54,569 bases of DNA from Candidatus Muiribacterium halophilum (GCA_023228995.1 JALOAD010000023.1:1-54569), one strand, 5' to 3'. Counted from the stretch's first letter, positions 9,725 through 18,766 are shown. The notes: generated by a model from the letters alone, not told the origin. Numbers and translations are program-made.

Positions 9725-11047
9725 ATGAAAATTGATCTTAATGAAAATCCTATAAAAATATTTATATCAAATGTATTTCCTGGAATATTTTCTATGGTAA
9801 TTTTATCATTGTATATTTTATGCGATACTGCATTTATTGGTAGAGGAATCGGAGAAAATGGTCTTGCAGCATTAAATATTTGTCTTCCTGTATTTAGCTT
9901 TATATTTGGCATTGGAGTATTGCTCGGAGCTGGTGGAAGTATTCTTTTTGCAATTAGACTCCATTCTACAAAAACAAAACAAGCTTATCAATATTTTTAC
10001 ATTACTTTAATAACAGGAATAATAATATCTATTTTTATATCAATAACAGCATTAATTTTTAAAAAAAACATTATTAATGCTTTAGGTGCAACTCCAGAAT
10101 TAATAACACTTTGCAATGAATATTTACAAAATATTATTCCATTTGCTTTTTTCTTTATTTCAAACAGTATACTCGGACCATTTTTAAGAAATATGAATTC
10201 ACCAAAATTAGTTATGATATCAATGTGTCTTGGAGGAATATTAAATATAGCACTTGATTATTATTATATTTTCATAGCACAAAAAGGAATGGGTGGTGCT
10301 GCATTTGCAACAGGTTTATCAACAGTATTATCCTTTGTAATAATGAGTTTTTATATGTATTTTTTTAGAAGAATTCCAATAAAATATATTAAAATTGAAA
10401 ATCCATTAAAAAAAATTAAAAAGATTATTTCAATAGGATTTCCTTCTTTTATCGTAGAATTATCTAATGGAATTGTAATATTTTTGTTTAATTTCCAATT
10501 ATTAAAAATTGGTGGAAATCTTGCAGTAAGTGCTTATGGAATAATTGCTAATATTTCTTTAATGTGTTCAGCAATATTTTCTGGAATTGTAACTGGAATA
10601 CAACCAATATTAAGTGCTTTTTGGGGTGCAAACAGAAAAAAAGAAACATTATATTTTCTTAAATTATCAATTTTCCTTTCAGTAATTATTGGTTTTTCTT
10701 TTTATATAACAGGATTAACAAATTACAAATTCCTTATAAATATATTTACAAAAAGTTCAACTAAACTCTATGATATTGCAGCAAATGGAATTAAAATATA
10801 TTTTGCAGCTTTTATTTTAACAGGAATAAATTTGAATATATCTATATTTTATCAAGCTACAGAAAGATCATCTTTTTCAAATAAAATCAATTTTTCAAAA
10901 TGTATATTATTTGTAATAATATTTATATTAACATTACCATACTTTTTTGGAATAAATGGAGTATGGACTACAATGATTGCAACAGAAATATCAACATTAA
11001 TATTAATTTTGATTTTAAAAGACAAAAATAAAACAAAATATAATTAA
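9725..11047 (+). CDS. MATE-family multidrug/metabolite exporter
   Basis: A 440-residue protein with about twelve hydrophobic segments in two halves, as in the MATE (multi antimicrobial extrusion) family. The N-terminal half carries the family pattern FPGIFSMVILSLYILCDTAFIG followed by LAALNICLPVF. It should exchange a cationic or neutral compound for Na+ or H+. The gene is monocistronic and divergent from the sensor kinase. The ATG has no ribosome binding site and sits at the predicted transcription start of a strong promoter. The next internal Met is at residue 24, inside the first helix, so the annotated start is probably right. Substrate unknown. Confidence 0.9.
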   Translation: MKIDLNENPIKIFISNVFPGIFSMVILSLYILCDTAFIGRGIGENGLAALNICLPVFSFIFGIGVLLGAGGSILFAIRLHSTKTKQAYQYFYITLITGIIISIFISITALIFKKNIINALGATPELITLCNEYLQNIIPFAFFFISNSILGPFLRNMNSPKLVMISMCLGGILNIALDYYYIFIAQKGMGGAAFATGLSTVLSFVIMSFYMYFFRRIPIKYIKIENPLKKIKKIISIGFPSFIVELSNGIVIFLFNFQLLKIGGNLAVSAYGIIANISLMCSAIFSGIVTGIQPILSAFWGANRKKETLYFLKLSIFLSVIIGFSFYITGLTNYKFLINIFTKSSTKLYDIAANGIKIYFAAFILTGINLNISIFYQATERSSFSNKINFSKCILFVIIFILTLPYFFGINGVWTTMIATEISTLILILILKDKNKTKYN

Positions 11048-11094
11048 TAATTGAATCCTCTGAATTATTATACTGAATTTTTGATTTTAAATGA

Positions 11095-11180
11095 AGATTA
11101 AAAAAATATGTCTGACAGCAATTACGAGAACTCGATATAATTTTTTCAATATATAAACAACAAAGATATTATGAAAATAA
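11095..11180. repeat. Dispersed composite repeat, copy B, module 1
   Basis: These 86 bases match 359-444 with about 11 differences and no gaps. In copy A the next module follows directly. Here nearly 300 bases separate it from the hairpin module at 11475, as if sequence had been inserted. Confidence 0.75.
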
Positions 11181-11297
11181 AAAGTTAAATGAAATATAAA
11201 ACTTTGAAACATTTGAAAAACTTATAAAAATACATGGATGTATTTTAGAGTTTGAAATGTAATAAAAAAAATTATAGGATTTAATTTTTTTTAAGTT

Positions 11298-11318
11298 TTA
11301 ATGTTCAGTGAACATTAA
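11298..11318. repeat. ATGTTCAGTGAACAT palindrome, single copy
   Basis: TTAATGTTCA and TGAACATTAA flank a single G, a 10-base perfect inverted repeat. The same core occurs four times at 41603-41686 and once at 54203-54217, all in non-coding sequence. It could be a hairpin or a protein binding site. Confidence 0.75.
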
Positions 11319-11474
11319 TTTTGACAGACATATTTGTTTTAATCGTATTTATAGGATTTGAATTTTTGAAAGTTAGTCGAAAATTATATTTCTTTATTAG
11401 AATTAGAAAAGATAAATCTGTTTTTGAAGGTTTTTACTAAAAAGAAAATTGATAATATATAAAAATCAAAAACA

Positions 11475-11613
11475 GATCCCGGCTCAGAATCATGCCGGGA
11501 TGACAGTTTCTAAGAATCATGCCGGGATGACAGTTTCTAAGAATCATGCCGGGATGACAGTTTATAAGAATCATGCCGGGATGACAGTTTATAAGAATCA
11601 TGCCGGGATGACA
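11475..11613. repeat. CCCGGC hairpin module followed by 27-bp x 5 tandem array
   Basis: The hairpin module seen at 450-480 starts this array. The unit agaatcatgccgggatgaca plus seven spacer bases (gtttcta or gtttata) then repeats with a constant 27-base period, starting at 11486, 11513, 11540, 11567 and 11594. Only the first unit keeps the left hairpin arm CCCGGC. The others carry only the right arm, so this is expansion of half the hairpin. The array lies downstream of fliY on the minus strand. Confidence 0.9.
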
Positions 11614-11641
11614 TTTTTTTATATGTAATTTACTTTGATAC

Positions 11642-11684
11642 GACATTATATTGATTTTTGTTTATTTAATCAAAGGACTCAATT
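11642..11684. repeat. Dispersed composite repeat, copy B, module 3
   Basis: gacattatattgatttttg and the following bases, through caaaggactcaatt, match 477-520 with only a few changes. The module ends at the fliY stop codon. Confidence 0.75.
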
Positions 11685-12904
11685 TATTTTAATCTTGCAA
11701 GTCTTTCATTTGGAGATACTATTGATGTTATTCTTATTCCAAAGTTTTCATCAATTACAACAACTTCACCTTTTGCAATAAGTTTTCCATTCACAAGCAC
11801 ATCAATTGATTCACCTGCTAGTCTTTCAAGTTCTATTACAGAACCTGTTCCAAGTTCAAGAATATCTTTTACAAGCATTCTTGTTCTACCAAGTTCAACA
11901 GTTATTTCAAGTGGAACATCTAGTAAAAGATCTATATTTGAAGGTAAATCAACAAGTTCTTCCTGCTCAAGATCTGCAAATTCAACTGAACTTACATCAT
12001 CTTCCTTATAATTTCTTATTTTTTTAGCAGCAACTACACCTGGAGTTGGTTCTCTTCTTTTCTTTTTCTTTGGTCTTGGAGCAACATATTCTTCTTCATA
12101 CTCTTCTTCAAACTCTTCCTCATCTTGTTCTATTTCTGACAATGAAGAATCAGCAGTACCAGAAAGCATAGAATCAATTTCTTCTTGGGATAATTCGCCA
12201 GATGAAACTTCTTTTGTTGGAATAATTGGTTGTGCTTTTGAAGAAGTTTTCATTATTTTTGACAATATTTCTTTGGCTTGTTCTATTTTTACAAGAATTA
12301 TTAGTTTTGATGATTCAGAATCACTTAAAGCAAGATCAAAAGTAACTGCAACAACATCACCTTCAAGTCCAAGAGCATTTATATCACCTTTTGCATTTAT
12401 TTTTGGAGGAATATATCTTGCTGCAATGTCATAACGATTTTTCCATAACATTACAACTGAACCTAATATTTGATCAAAAAAAGCTTCTGTTGCTGATAAA
12501 AATTCAGGGTCAAGATTTTCAACTTCTGCTCCACCTAACATCATTGAAGCAATACTTTTTATAAATTCCTGAGAAATAAATACATTAGAATCAAATACAA
12601 AACCTTCATTAAAATTCATTTCCATTACAGAATGACCAGCAACATCATTAGATATATTATTTATTTTATCTGTTTTAAGATCAGCAAATTCACAATGTGC
12701 ATTTTCATCACTTGATAAAGTTAAAAGTACAGAAGCTGCTCCATTTGAAAGCAATACAAAAAATTCTTTAAGAGCTTCAAGCTCTTCTGGAGAAAACTTA
12801 TCATTTTTAGAATTTCCTCCACCGTCTCCACCACCACTTTTTCCTGATGAGGCTCCAGTTAGAAGAGCATCTATTTCGTCTTGGGTTAATAAGGTATCAC
12901 TCAT
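11684..12904 (-). CDS. fliY: Flagellar motor switch protein FliY (FliN family)
   Basis: A 406-residue switch-complex protein at the base of the flagellar C-ring. Residues 6-15 (LTQDEIDALL) are the FliM/FliY N-terminal motif linked to CheY binding. Residues 38-220 resemble the CheC-like domain, but the expected Glu-x-x-Asn phosphatase positions look degenerate (EFFV at about 47-50, AFFD at about 141-144). Residues 320-402 are the SpoA/FliN domain. A second EIDxLL-like motif (LSQEEIDSML, 238-247) sits in the linker, followed by an acidic then a basic stretch (EEEYEEEY, PKKKKRR). Its ATG overlaps the fliM stop (ATGA). It is the last gene of the operon here; fliP is not downstream. Confidence 0.93.
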   Translation of the reverse strand: MSDTLLTQDEIDALLTGASSGKSGGGDGGGNSKNDKFSPEELEALKEFFVLLSNGAASVLLTLSSDENAHCEFADLKTDKINNISNDVAGHSVMEMNFNEGFVFDSNVFISQEFIKSIASMMLGGAEVENLDPEFLSATEAFFDQILGSVVMLWKNRYDIAARYIPPKINAKGDINALGLEGDVVAVTFDLALSDSESSKLIILVKIEQAKEILSKIMKTSSKAQPIIPTKEVSSGELSQEEIDSMLSGTADSSLSEIEQDEEEFEEEYEEEYVAPRPKKKKRREPTPGVVAAKKIRNYKEDDVSSVEFADLEQEELVDLPSNIDLLLDVPLEITVELGRTRMLVKDILELGTGSVIELERLAGESIDVLVNGKLIAKGEVVVIDENFGIRITSIVSPNERLARLK

Positions 12905-13971
12905 AGATTCAGAGCCTCCTCTTCGTCTTTTATTATATCTTTTATCACAACTGCAATTTTTTTGCCTTTTTTACCAGGTCTTGAAGAAAATTTTAATGCA
13001 CCATTAACAGTAACATTTAATTTATCGGTCAATTTTGTATTTAACTTAATCATATCACCTGTTCTTAATGATAAAAATTCATGCACATCGAGACCTGCCC
13101 GTCCAAGCTCTACAACCATTGGTATTTTTACTCTTTTTATCTTTGTTTCAAGATTTATAAGGTTTTCTGATGATATTTCTTTTTTCTTTGGTTTAAACCA
13201 TGATTGAGTAGTAAGTTTTGAAATAATCGGTTCAAGCACAATATAAGGAATACATAAATTCATTATTCCTTCAGCTTCTCCTATTTTAACTTCAAAAGTT
13301 ACAAGTAAAACCATTTCATTCGGTGGTACAATCTGTGTAAACTGAGGATTACTTTCAATAAATTCAATTTTTGGCGAAAGTTCTATAACCTGAAGCCATG
13401 CTTCTTTAAAATATTCAAGAATTTTTACAATTACTCTGGATATAACAGATTCTTCTATATCTGTAAGTATTCTAAGTTTATCTAAAGTTCTTCCCTGTCC
13501 ACCAAATAATTTATCAAGAACAGAAAAAACAATATTAAGATTTATTTCAATAACTGAATTGCCTTCTAAAGTTCCCATTGATATTATTGATAAAAATGTT
13601 GGGTTTGAAAGAGTTCTTGTAAATTCTTCATAAGTTAACTGATCAACAGATACTACATCAAAATGAACTATTGCTCTAAGTGTTGTTGATAAATATGTAC
13701 TTACAAGTCTTGAAAAAGCTTCATGAATTCTATTTAAAGTTCTTAACTGTTCTTTTGCAAACTTATCAGGTCTTTTAAAATCATATATTTTTATTTTTTT
13801 ATTATCAATTTTATTAACTGGAGCTTGATTAGCTTGGGAAGGTGTGAATGCAGAAACTCCTCCTGCTGCACTATTGGCAGTAGAAGGACCTTTTTCAGCT
13901 GGCGAACCTCCGCCGGAAATGGACGATAATAAGGCATCTATCTCATCCTGATTTAAAATTTCCTGAGCCAT
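12901..13971 (-). CDS. fliM: Flagellar motor switch protein FliM
   Basis: A 356-residue protein of the C-ring. Residues 6-15 (LNQDEIDALL) form the CheY-P binding peptide. A Gly/Ser/Ala-rich linker (18-50) leads to the middle domain (about 60-235, with DFKRPDKFAKEQLRTL and the GGQG stretch that contacts FliG). The C-terminal SpoA domain lies at about 270-345. Its length is normal for the family. It lies 14 bases after fliL and overlaps fliY by four bases. In this order it would be made with the stator proteins. Confidence 0.95.
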   Translation of the reverse strand: MAQEILNQDEIDALLSSISGGGSPAEKGPSTANSAAGGVSAFTPSQANQAPVNKIDNKKIKIYDFKRPDKFAKEQLRTLNRIHEAFSRLVSTYLSTTLRAIVHFDVVSVDQLTYEEFTRTLSNPTFLSIISMGTLEGNSVIEINLNIVFSVLDKLFGGQGRTLDKLRILTDIEESVISRVIVKILEYFKEAWLQVIELSPKIEFIESNPQFTQIVPPNEMVLLVTFEVKIGEAEGIMNLCIPYIVLEPIISKLTTQSWFKPKKKEISSENLINLETKIKRVKIPMVVELGRAGLDVHEFLSLRTGDMIKLNTKLTDKLNVTVNGALKFSSRPGKKGKKIAVVIKDIIKDEEEALNL

Positions 13972-13985
13972 TTAAACTCCTGTTT

Positions 13986-14477
13986 TTACTGTACTAGGAA
14001 ATCAAGAAAATAAACAGCAACTATTTCTTTTACTTTCCCATCAAATATACCGCCACCTAGTTCTTGCTTTAAATCTTCGTTTAATTTTATCCTAATTTCT
14101 TCATTAAGTTTTCCACTCTGATAATCTGCTATTGCTTCCTGTGCAGATTTACTTACTAATATTTTATTAACTGAATCTCTCACCAAACCAAGTTTCTGAC
14201 CTATTGCAATAGAAACTTCTGTTTCTGAAAGTCCTAATTCAATTCTAACCTTAATAATACCATTGTTATCTGATGTAGGAACTAAAAATTCTTCAAGCTG
14301 CAACTTTACTTTTTCTGGTATTTTAAATTTGGAGGTATCAATCTGATTCTGACTAACAAAAACCCTCTTTGCTACTACAAAAGATATTCCAACTACTAAT
14401 ATTATTCCAATTACTCCTAATATTGCGACAATTAAGTATTTAATCATTGGATTTCCGGTTTTTACTTCTTCAGCCAT
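13986..14477 (-). CDS. fliL: Flagellar basal body-associated protein FliL
   Basis: 163 residues with one N-terminal transmembrane helix (about 12-36) and a periplasmic stomatin-like domain ending in the conserved pattern of FliL (VKEIVAVYFLDFLVQ). In other bacteria FliL rings surround MotA/MotB and raise stator output. It lies between motB and fliM, the usual place in spirochaete and Firmicute operons, with a 63-base gap after motB. Confidence 0.92.
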   Translation of the reverse strand: MAEEVKTGNPMIKYLIVAILGVIGIILVVGISFVVAKRVFVSQNQIDTSKFKIPEKVKLQLEEFLVPTSDNNGIIKVRIELGLSETEVSIAIGQKLGLVRDSVNKILVSKSAQEAIADYQSGKLNEEIRIKLNEDLKQELGGGIFDGKVKEIVAVYFLDFLVQ

Positions 14478-14540
14478 TTTTCCTCCACGGTAAATGTAAA
14501 TAAAGTTGTACCATATGCATAAATATCGGAATTATTAAAT

Positions 14541-15590
14541 TTAATCTTTAATTAAATCAGAATTTAATATAATAATATCAACTCTTCTGTTTTCTGCCCT
14601 TTCTTTTTCTGTAAACTCTCTATCATCAGATTTTACAGATACAGGATAATATTCTCCGTATCCAGCTGATGAAAATCTTTTTGGAGATAATTTTTGTTTT
14701 TCAACAAAATATCTTAATACATTAGTAGCTCTTGCAGCTGATAATTCCCAGTTTGTTGCAAATTTCTTTGCAAGTTCATAACCAATAGGAACATCATCTG
14801 TATGACCTTCAACTCTAATATGTCTATCTAGTTTATTTAAAACTTCACCAATTTTTTGCAAAACAATATTATTATCATTTTTCCATGTTTCAAGACCTGT
14901 TTCAAAAAAAGCATTTCCTTGTATTCTAACAACAATTCCTCTTTCATTTGTATAAACACCAAGTCTTATTCTATCCTCATAGCTTTTCGCTTTACCTTGT
15001 TTTTCAAGTTCTCTGTTTTTTTGTTCTAAAGCTTTTTGTATTTCTCCAAGCTCTTTAAATATCATGTCGTTTTCAGCTTCAAGTTTACTCGCTTCAATTT
15101 GAGCACCGATAGGAGTAAGTTTTTTAAGATCTCTCTGAATCGATTCAGTTTTTTCAATAGCTTTTTTTAACATTTCATTATTTTCTTTTGAACTTTCTTT
15201 AAATTCTGAACTCTCAGTCGCTTGACTGCTCTTACCTGATTTTAATTCTTGTTCTTTTTTTTCCATATCTTCAAGTATTTTTTTAAGTGATGAGATTTTT
15301 GTCATCTCTTCTTTTATTTTTTCTTGAATTTCTTGTTCCTCTTTTGATCTTAACTTTGTAGGTTTTGCTTTTTTTGCTTTTTTCTGCATACCCTGTTTTA
15401 CTGGTGAACCACCGTCAAGAACAAAAAAAGCTCCTTTAAATGATTCAACAATCTGTTCAAATTTTGCTTTATCAATAGATGACATTGAAAAAAGCAATAC
15501 AAAGAACGTCAAAAGAAGTGTCATACAATCTCCAAATGTAAGAACCCATGCGGGTGCTCCAGGTGGTGGACACTTTACTTTTCTTGCCAT
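14541..15590 (-). CDS. motB: Flagellar stator protein MotB with a long coiled-coil insert
   Basis: 349 residues. The single transmembrane helix carries the ion-binding Asp in TFGDCMTLLLTFFVLLFSMS (about D21). The C-terminal OmpA/MotB peptidoglycan-binding domain has VEGHTDDVPIG and the closing NRRVDIIIL. Between them lies a charged, Lys/Glu-rich region of roughly 140 residues (about 65-205) that should form coiled coil. This makes the protein longer than most MotB proteins. It lies two bases after motA. The coupling ion (H+ or Na+) cannot be assigned with confidence. Confidence 0.95.
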   Translation of the reverse strand: MARKVKCPPPGAPAWVLTFGDCMTLLLTFFVLLFSMSSIDKAKFEQIVESFKGAFFVLDGGSPVKQGMQKKAKKAKPTKLRSKEEQEIQEKIKEEMTKISSLKKILEDMEKKEQELKSGKSSQATESSEFKESSKENNEMLKKAIEKTESIQRDLKKLTPIGAQIEASKLEAENDMIFKELGEIQKALEQKNRELEKQGKAKSYEDRIRLGVYTNERGIVVRIQGNAFFETGLETWKNDNNIVLQKIGEVLNKLDRHIRVEGHTDDVPIGYELAKKFATNWELSAARATNVLRYFVEKQKLSPKRFSSAGYGEYYPVSVKSDDREFTEKERAENRRVDIIILNSDLIKD

Positions 15591-15592
15591 TA

Positions 15593-16384
15593 TTATTCTC
15601 CTCCAGCTTCTGCAGTATCAGCTTCATCAGCAACTTCAGATTGCCTAAGTGATGGTGGCAGAAAAGCTTTGAGTTTTTCTTCTACTATTCTTGGATTATC
15701 ACCAGCCTGAATTGATAAAAGTCCTTCAAGCATAATATATTTAATAATTATTTCATCTGAACTTTTTCCACCTAATTTATTTGCAATTGGGATAAATATA
15801 AAGTTTGCAGCAACAGCTCCATAAAATGTTGTTATAAGAGCAACTGCCATTCCAGGTCCAAGTGCTGAAGGATCACTAAGTTGTCCAAGCATTTTAATAA
15901 GTCCAATAAGAGTTCCTATCATACCAAAAGCAGGTGCTAAATCTCCCATCTTTTGAATAACATCTTTACCTGAACTATGTCTTGTTTCAAGATATTCAAT
16001 TTCAGTTTCTAAAATTCTTCTAACTAGATCAGGATCAGTACCATCAACAACAAGCTGAATACCTTTTTTAAAAAATGGATCTTCAACTTTTTCAACATCA
16101 TCTTCAAGTGCAAGAAGACCTTCTCTTCTTGCTTTTTCTGCAAAACTTACAAGTGAGGAAATTGACTCCATAGGATTATATGTTTCTTCAAAAAAAGCTT
16201 TTTTTATAATATCAGGTAATGCTTTAATCTGATCTAGTGAAAATGATATAAAAACACCTCCAAGAGATCCTCCAAAAACAATTAGAACTGATGGTATATC
16301 AATAAATGCTGGTATATCACTTCCCATTCCTGAAAGTATAAGTACAGTACCTAATATTAATCCTATGAGTGTGGCTTTATCCAT
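15593..16384 (-). CDS. motA: Flagellar stator protein MotA
   Basis: 263 residues with four transmembrane helices. The first pair is near the N-terminus (about 4-55) and the second pair around 150-205, with the conserved APAFGMIGTLIGLI helix. The cytoplasmic loop contains the charged segment FAEKARREGLLALED, which holds the Arg and Glu residues that contact FliG in the family. It begins directly after the flbD stop and precedes motB by two bases. Confidence 0.95.
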   Translation of the reverse strand: MDKATLIGLILGTVLILSGMGSDIPAFIDIPSVLIVFGGSLGGVFISFSLDQIKALPDIIKKAFFEETYNPMESISSLVSFAEKARREGLLALEDDVEKVEDPFFKKGIQLVVDGTDPDLVRRILETEIEYLETRHSSGKDVIQKMGDLAPAFGMIGTLIGLIKMLGQLSDPSALGPGMAVALITTFYGAVAANFIFIPIANKLGGKSSDEIIIKYIMLEGLLSIQAGDNPRIVEEKLKAFLPPSLRQSEVADEADTAEAGGE

Positions 16385-16585
16385 TTATTTAGAACCTCCA
16401 GCTATACCAAATATTTTTCTTTTAACTTCAATATATTTATCGACAATATACTCAGGAGTTTCTTTTACCACAAGTTTTTTACCGGTAATCAAAGTTATTA
16501 CAGTATCTGGATTTTTATCTATTTTTTCAATTTGATCAGGATTAATATAGTAATCATGTCCATTCAATTCGGTAACTTTAAGCAT
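16385..16585 (-). CDS. flbD: FlbD-family flagellar protein
   Basis: 66 residues. MLKVTELNGHDYYINPDQIE followed by PDTVITLITGKKLVVKE is the complete FlbD signature. In spirochaetes and Firmicutes this small protein sits between flgE and motA; here flgE is absent and a nucleotidase gene lies upstream. The role of FlbD is not firmly known. The start is supported by AGGAG upstream and by family length. Confidence 0.92.
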   Translation of the reverse strand: MLKVTELNGHDYYINPDQIEKIDKNPDTVITLITGKKLVVKETPEYIVDKYIEVKRKIFGIAGGSK

Positions 16586-16604
16586 ATTTTCTCCTTTTTT
16601 AAAC

Positions 16605-17921
16605 CTATAACTGATTTTTCATAGCATTTACAACAAGTTCTCTTATAGTAAATTCAAGAGTATTCTTATCAAAACCTTTTAAATTAAAAGTATCATTTTT
16701 TTCAGCTAGATAAGAATTTGTAACAACTTTATATATTTTATCAGCATCAATATCTTTATATTTTAAAATCCATGGATCATCAAGAAGATCTTTTCCTTTA
16801 ACATTTAAAACGACTCCCATATTACCAAATGGGAATATATTAAAAATATCTCTTACACTAACTGGACCTTTTCTTATATAATCTCTTATTCCAGAATTAT
16901 TAAGTTGTGCAAAATCACTTTCTGTTGATTTTTCAAGTAATGTACAAAGATATATAAATAACTCTGAAATATCTTCATCGGATTTTTTTATATCTTTTTC
17001 TGAATAACCAATTATCTCATTCAATTCTTTTTCAACTTCTTCATTATATAAATCAACTATTTCCTGAACATTTTGTTTTTTACTAAGATACTCAGAAGTT
17101 ACAGCATAAAGGTTATAATCAACTTTTTTTATTTTTTTATCAAAATCTATTTTCAAATGCCCAAGATTCCTATAATAAGAACCAGCATGATAAACTCTTG
17201 TTTTACCATAATAAGTAACTCTTGATTTAACAGTATGACTATGCCCACCTAATATTATATCAGGAGAAAAAAGACTTGCTACAAGTTCATCTTCTCTAAA
17301 CCCATTATGACTTAACATAATTGTAATATCAGGTCTTTCATCAAGTATTATTTGAGAATATCTTTGTTGAACATCTTCAAGTTCTAAAATTTTTATACCT
17401 TTAAGATTTTCAGCGGTTACACTAAGATTTGTAAGCGGAGTCAAAAGACCTGTAACTAGAATTTTTATACCTTTATAATCAATAATGTCATATTCTTTAA
17501 ATACTGGACTTTTATCATTTTCATTTATCATATTTAGACAAATTGTATTTACATTATATTTATCTGTAAGTTCTATAAGATTATTTATACCATAACCTAC
17601 ATCATGATTTCCAGGAACAAATCCATTATAATCCTCCATACCCATAATTAACATTTGAGGTTCACCTTTAAATTTATCATTAACATAAGCTCCATGCATT
17701 GTATCACCAGTATCAAATAAAAGACTTTCTGGATATTTTCTTCTCAATACATCAATAAGACCAAAAAAATAACCAGCTCCACCTCTTTTTATATTTGTTT
17801 CAATATCAATTTCTTCAATTAATCTACCATGTGTATCACCAGCAAACATTATTGAAATACTTTCACTAAATACCAAAATTGAAAAACATAATACAAAACA
17901 CATTAAAATAAACTTTTTCAT
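16605..17921 (-). CDS. Secreted 5'-nucleotidase / UshA-like metallophosphoesterase
   Basis: 438 residues with a cleavable signal peptide (MKKFILMCFVLCFSILVFSE). The N-terminal calcineurin-like domain has the full metal-site set: AGDTHGR, FDTGDTMHG, GNHDVGYG, MLSHNG and LGGHSHT. The C-terminal domain (about 280-435) matches the 5'-nucleotidase C-terminal substrate domain, with NNSGIRDYIRKGPVSVRDIFNIFPFGN. It would hydrolyse nucleotides or UDP-sugars in the periplasm for purine and phosphate salvage. Only 19 bases separate it from flbD, so it may lie on the same transcript. It has no evident link to motility. Confidence 0.9.
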   Translation of the reverse strand: MKKFILMCFVLCFSILVFSESISIMFAGDTHGRLIEEIDIETNIKRGGAGYFFGLIDVLRRKYPESLLFDTGDTMHGAYVNDKFKGEPQMLIMGMEDYNGFVPGNHDVGYGINNLIELTDKYNVNTICLNMINENDKSPVFKEYDIIDYKGIKILVTGLLTPLTNLSVTAENLKGIKILELEDVQQRYSQIILDERPDITIMLSHNGFREDELVASLFSPDIILGGHSHTVKSRVTYYGKTRVYHAGSYYRNLGHLKIDFDKKIKKVDYNLYAVTSEYLSKKQNVQEIVDLYNEEVEKELNEIIGYSEKDIKKSDEDISELFIYLCTLLEKSTESDFAQLNNSGIRDYIRKGPVSVRDIFNIFPFGNMGVVLNVKGKDLLDDPWILKYKDIDADKIYKVVTNSYLAEKNDTFNLKGFDKNTLEFTIRELVVNAMKNQL

Positions 17922-17980
17922 TTACAACTCCTAATAACTTTATTATTTATTTTTTTAAAGCATTAAATTTTATAAAATTC

Positions 17981-18604
17981 TTAAAAATATTTTACAAATT
18001 CTTCTTCAGGTTTTCTATATGCTCTTGGTAAAAGCTGTAAACCAGGTTTTGGATATCCAATTGCAATTATGAGCGGTATTTTTTTATGTTCATCTATTTT
18101 AAATTTAATTTTAATTTTTTCTTCATTAAATCCATCCATTGGATGGGTTTCAAGACCATAAACTCTTGCAGAAATCATCAAATTCATTGCAAAAAAAGAA
18201 GTGTTTTTAATTGCAAAAAACTTTCTTGTTTCCGAATACTTATCTTTATACAAACCAAAAGCATTTTTTCTATTATGTTCTGCTTGTTCAGATTTCATAT
18301 AACCAAGTTCTATATAACTTTCTATTGTTTTTTCAATATTATTTTCAAGACCTTCAGGATCTGCAACAACTATAAAAACAGCTGAAGCTTCTGTAACTTT
18401 TGGTTGTCCAAATGCATATTTTTTAAGTATTTCCTTATATTCCATACTTTCTACCACAATTAATTCCCATGGTTGCAAGTTCATAGAAGATGGAGCTGTA
18501 TTTGCCAATTTTATAACTTTGCTTAATAGTTCTTTATCTATTTTTTTGGTATTATCAAAAAAATTAATAGCTCTTCTCTCGTTAATAAGTTCAAATTCTC
18601 CCAT
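17981..18604 (-). CDS. Nitroreductase-family FMN oxidoreductase
   Basis: About 207 residues. The N-terminal RRAINFFD and the APSSMNLQPWELIVV motif are the FMN-binding signature of the nitroreductase family. The C-terminal GYPKPGLQLLPRAYRKPEEEFVKYF matches the closing stretch of the NfsB/YdjA-like group. Its physiological substrate is unknown; quinones, flavins or nitro compounds are possible. ATG at 18604 follows GGAGG closely. The in-frame TTG a few codons earlier overlaps that site and was rejected as the start. Confidence 0.9.
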   Translation of the reverse strand: MGEFELINERRAINFFDNTKKIDKELLSKVIKLANTAPSSMNLQPWELIVVESMEYKEILKKYAFGQPKVTEASAVFIVVADPEGLENNIEKTIESYIELGYMKSEQAEHNRKNAFGLYKDKYSETRKFFAIKNTSFFAMNLMISARVYGLETHPMDGFNEEKIKIKFKIDEHKKIPLIIAIGYPKPGLQLLPRAYRKPEEEFVKYF

Positions 18605-18653
18605 ATTAACCTCCAATTTTTAAAAAAATATATTTTACTTAAATTAATAATTA

Positions 18654-18666
18654 GGTGCATAGCACC
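18654..18666. repeat. Short perfect hairpin GGTGC-ata-GCACC
   Basis: A five-base-pair stem with a three-base loop in the gap between pyrK and the nitroreductase gene. There is no T-run on either side, so termination is not indicated. Confidence 0.4.
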
Positions 18667-18766
18667 GTTAATCCCAAATTATCTATTTTTTACATACTCT
18701 ACCAACTCTATTAACACTTTAACCACTTAAAACCTGCGAGATTGCGAATTGGATTTAAAACTTTTC

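Larger units (their letters stand above)
11048..11683. other. Gene-free, repeat-rich intergenic region
   Basis: This 636-base gap lies between the convergent MATE and fliY genes. It holds the split dispersed repeat copy B, a palindrome at 11298-11318, and the 27-bp tandem array. An open frame at 11437-11646 exists only because the array unit is a multiple of three, and it reads as repeated CHPGMIL. No convincing gene is present. Confidence 0.8.

Noticed and set aside
11475-11613. Possible CRISPR array
   Set aside because: The 20-base repeats are separated by only seven near-identical bases. CRISPR spacers are longer and unique, and no cas genes are present.
11437-11646. Open frame with repeated CHPGMIL units
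   Set aside because: It is the translation of the 27-base tandem repeat, whose period is a multiple of three. It has no ribosome binding site and no other coding signal.
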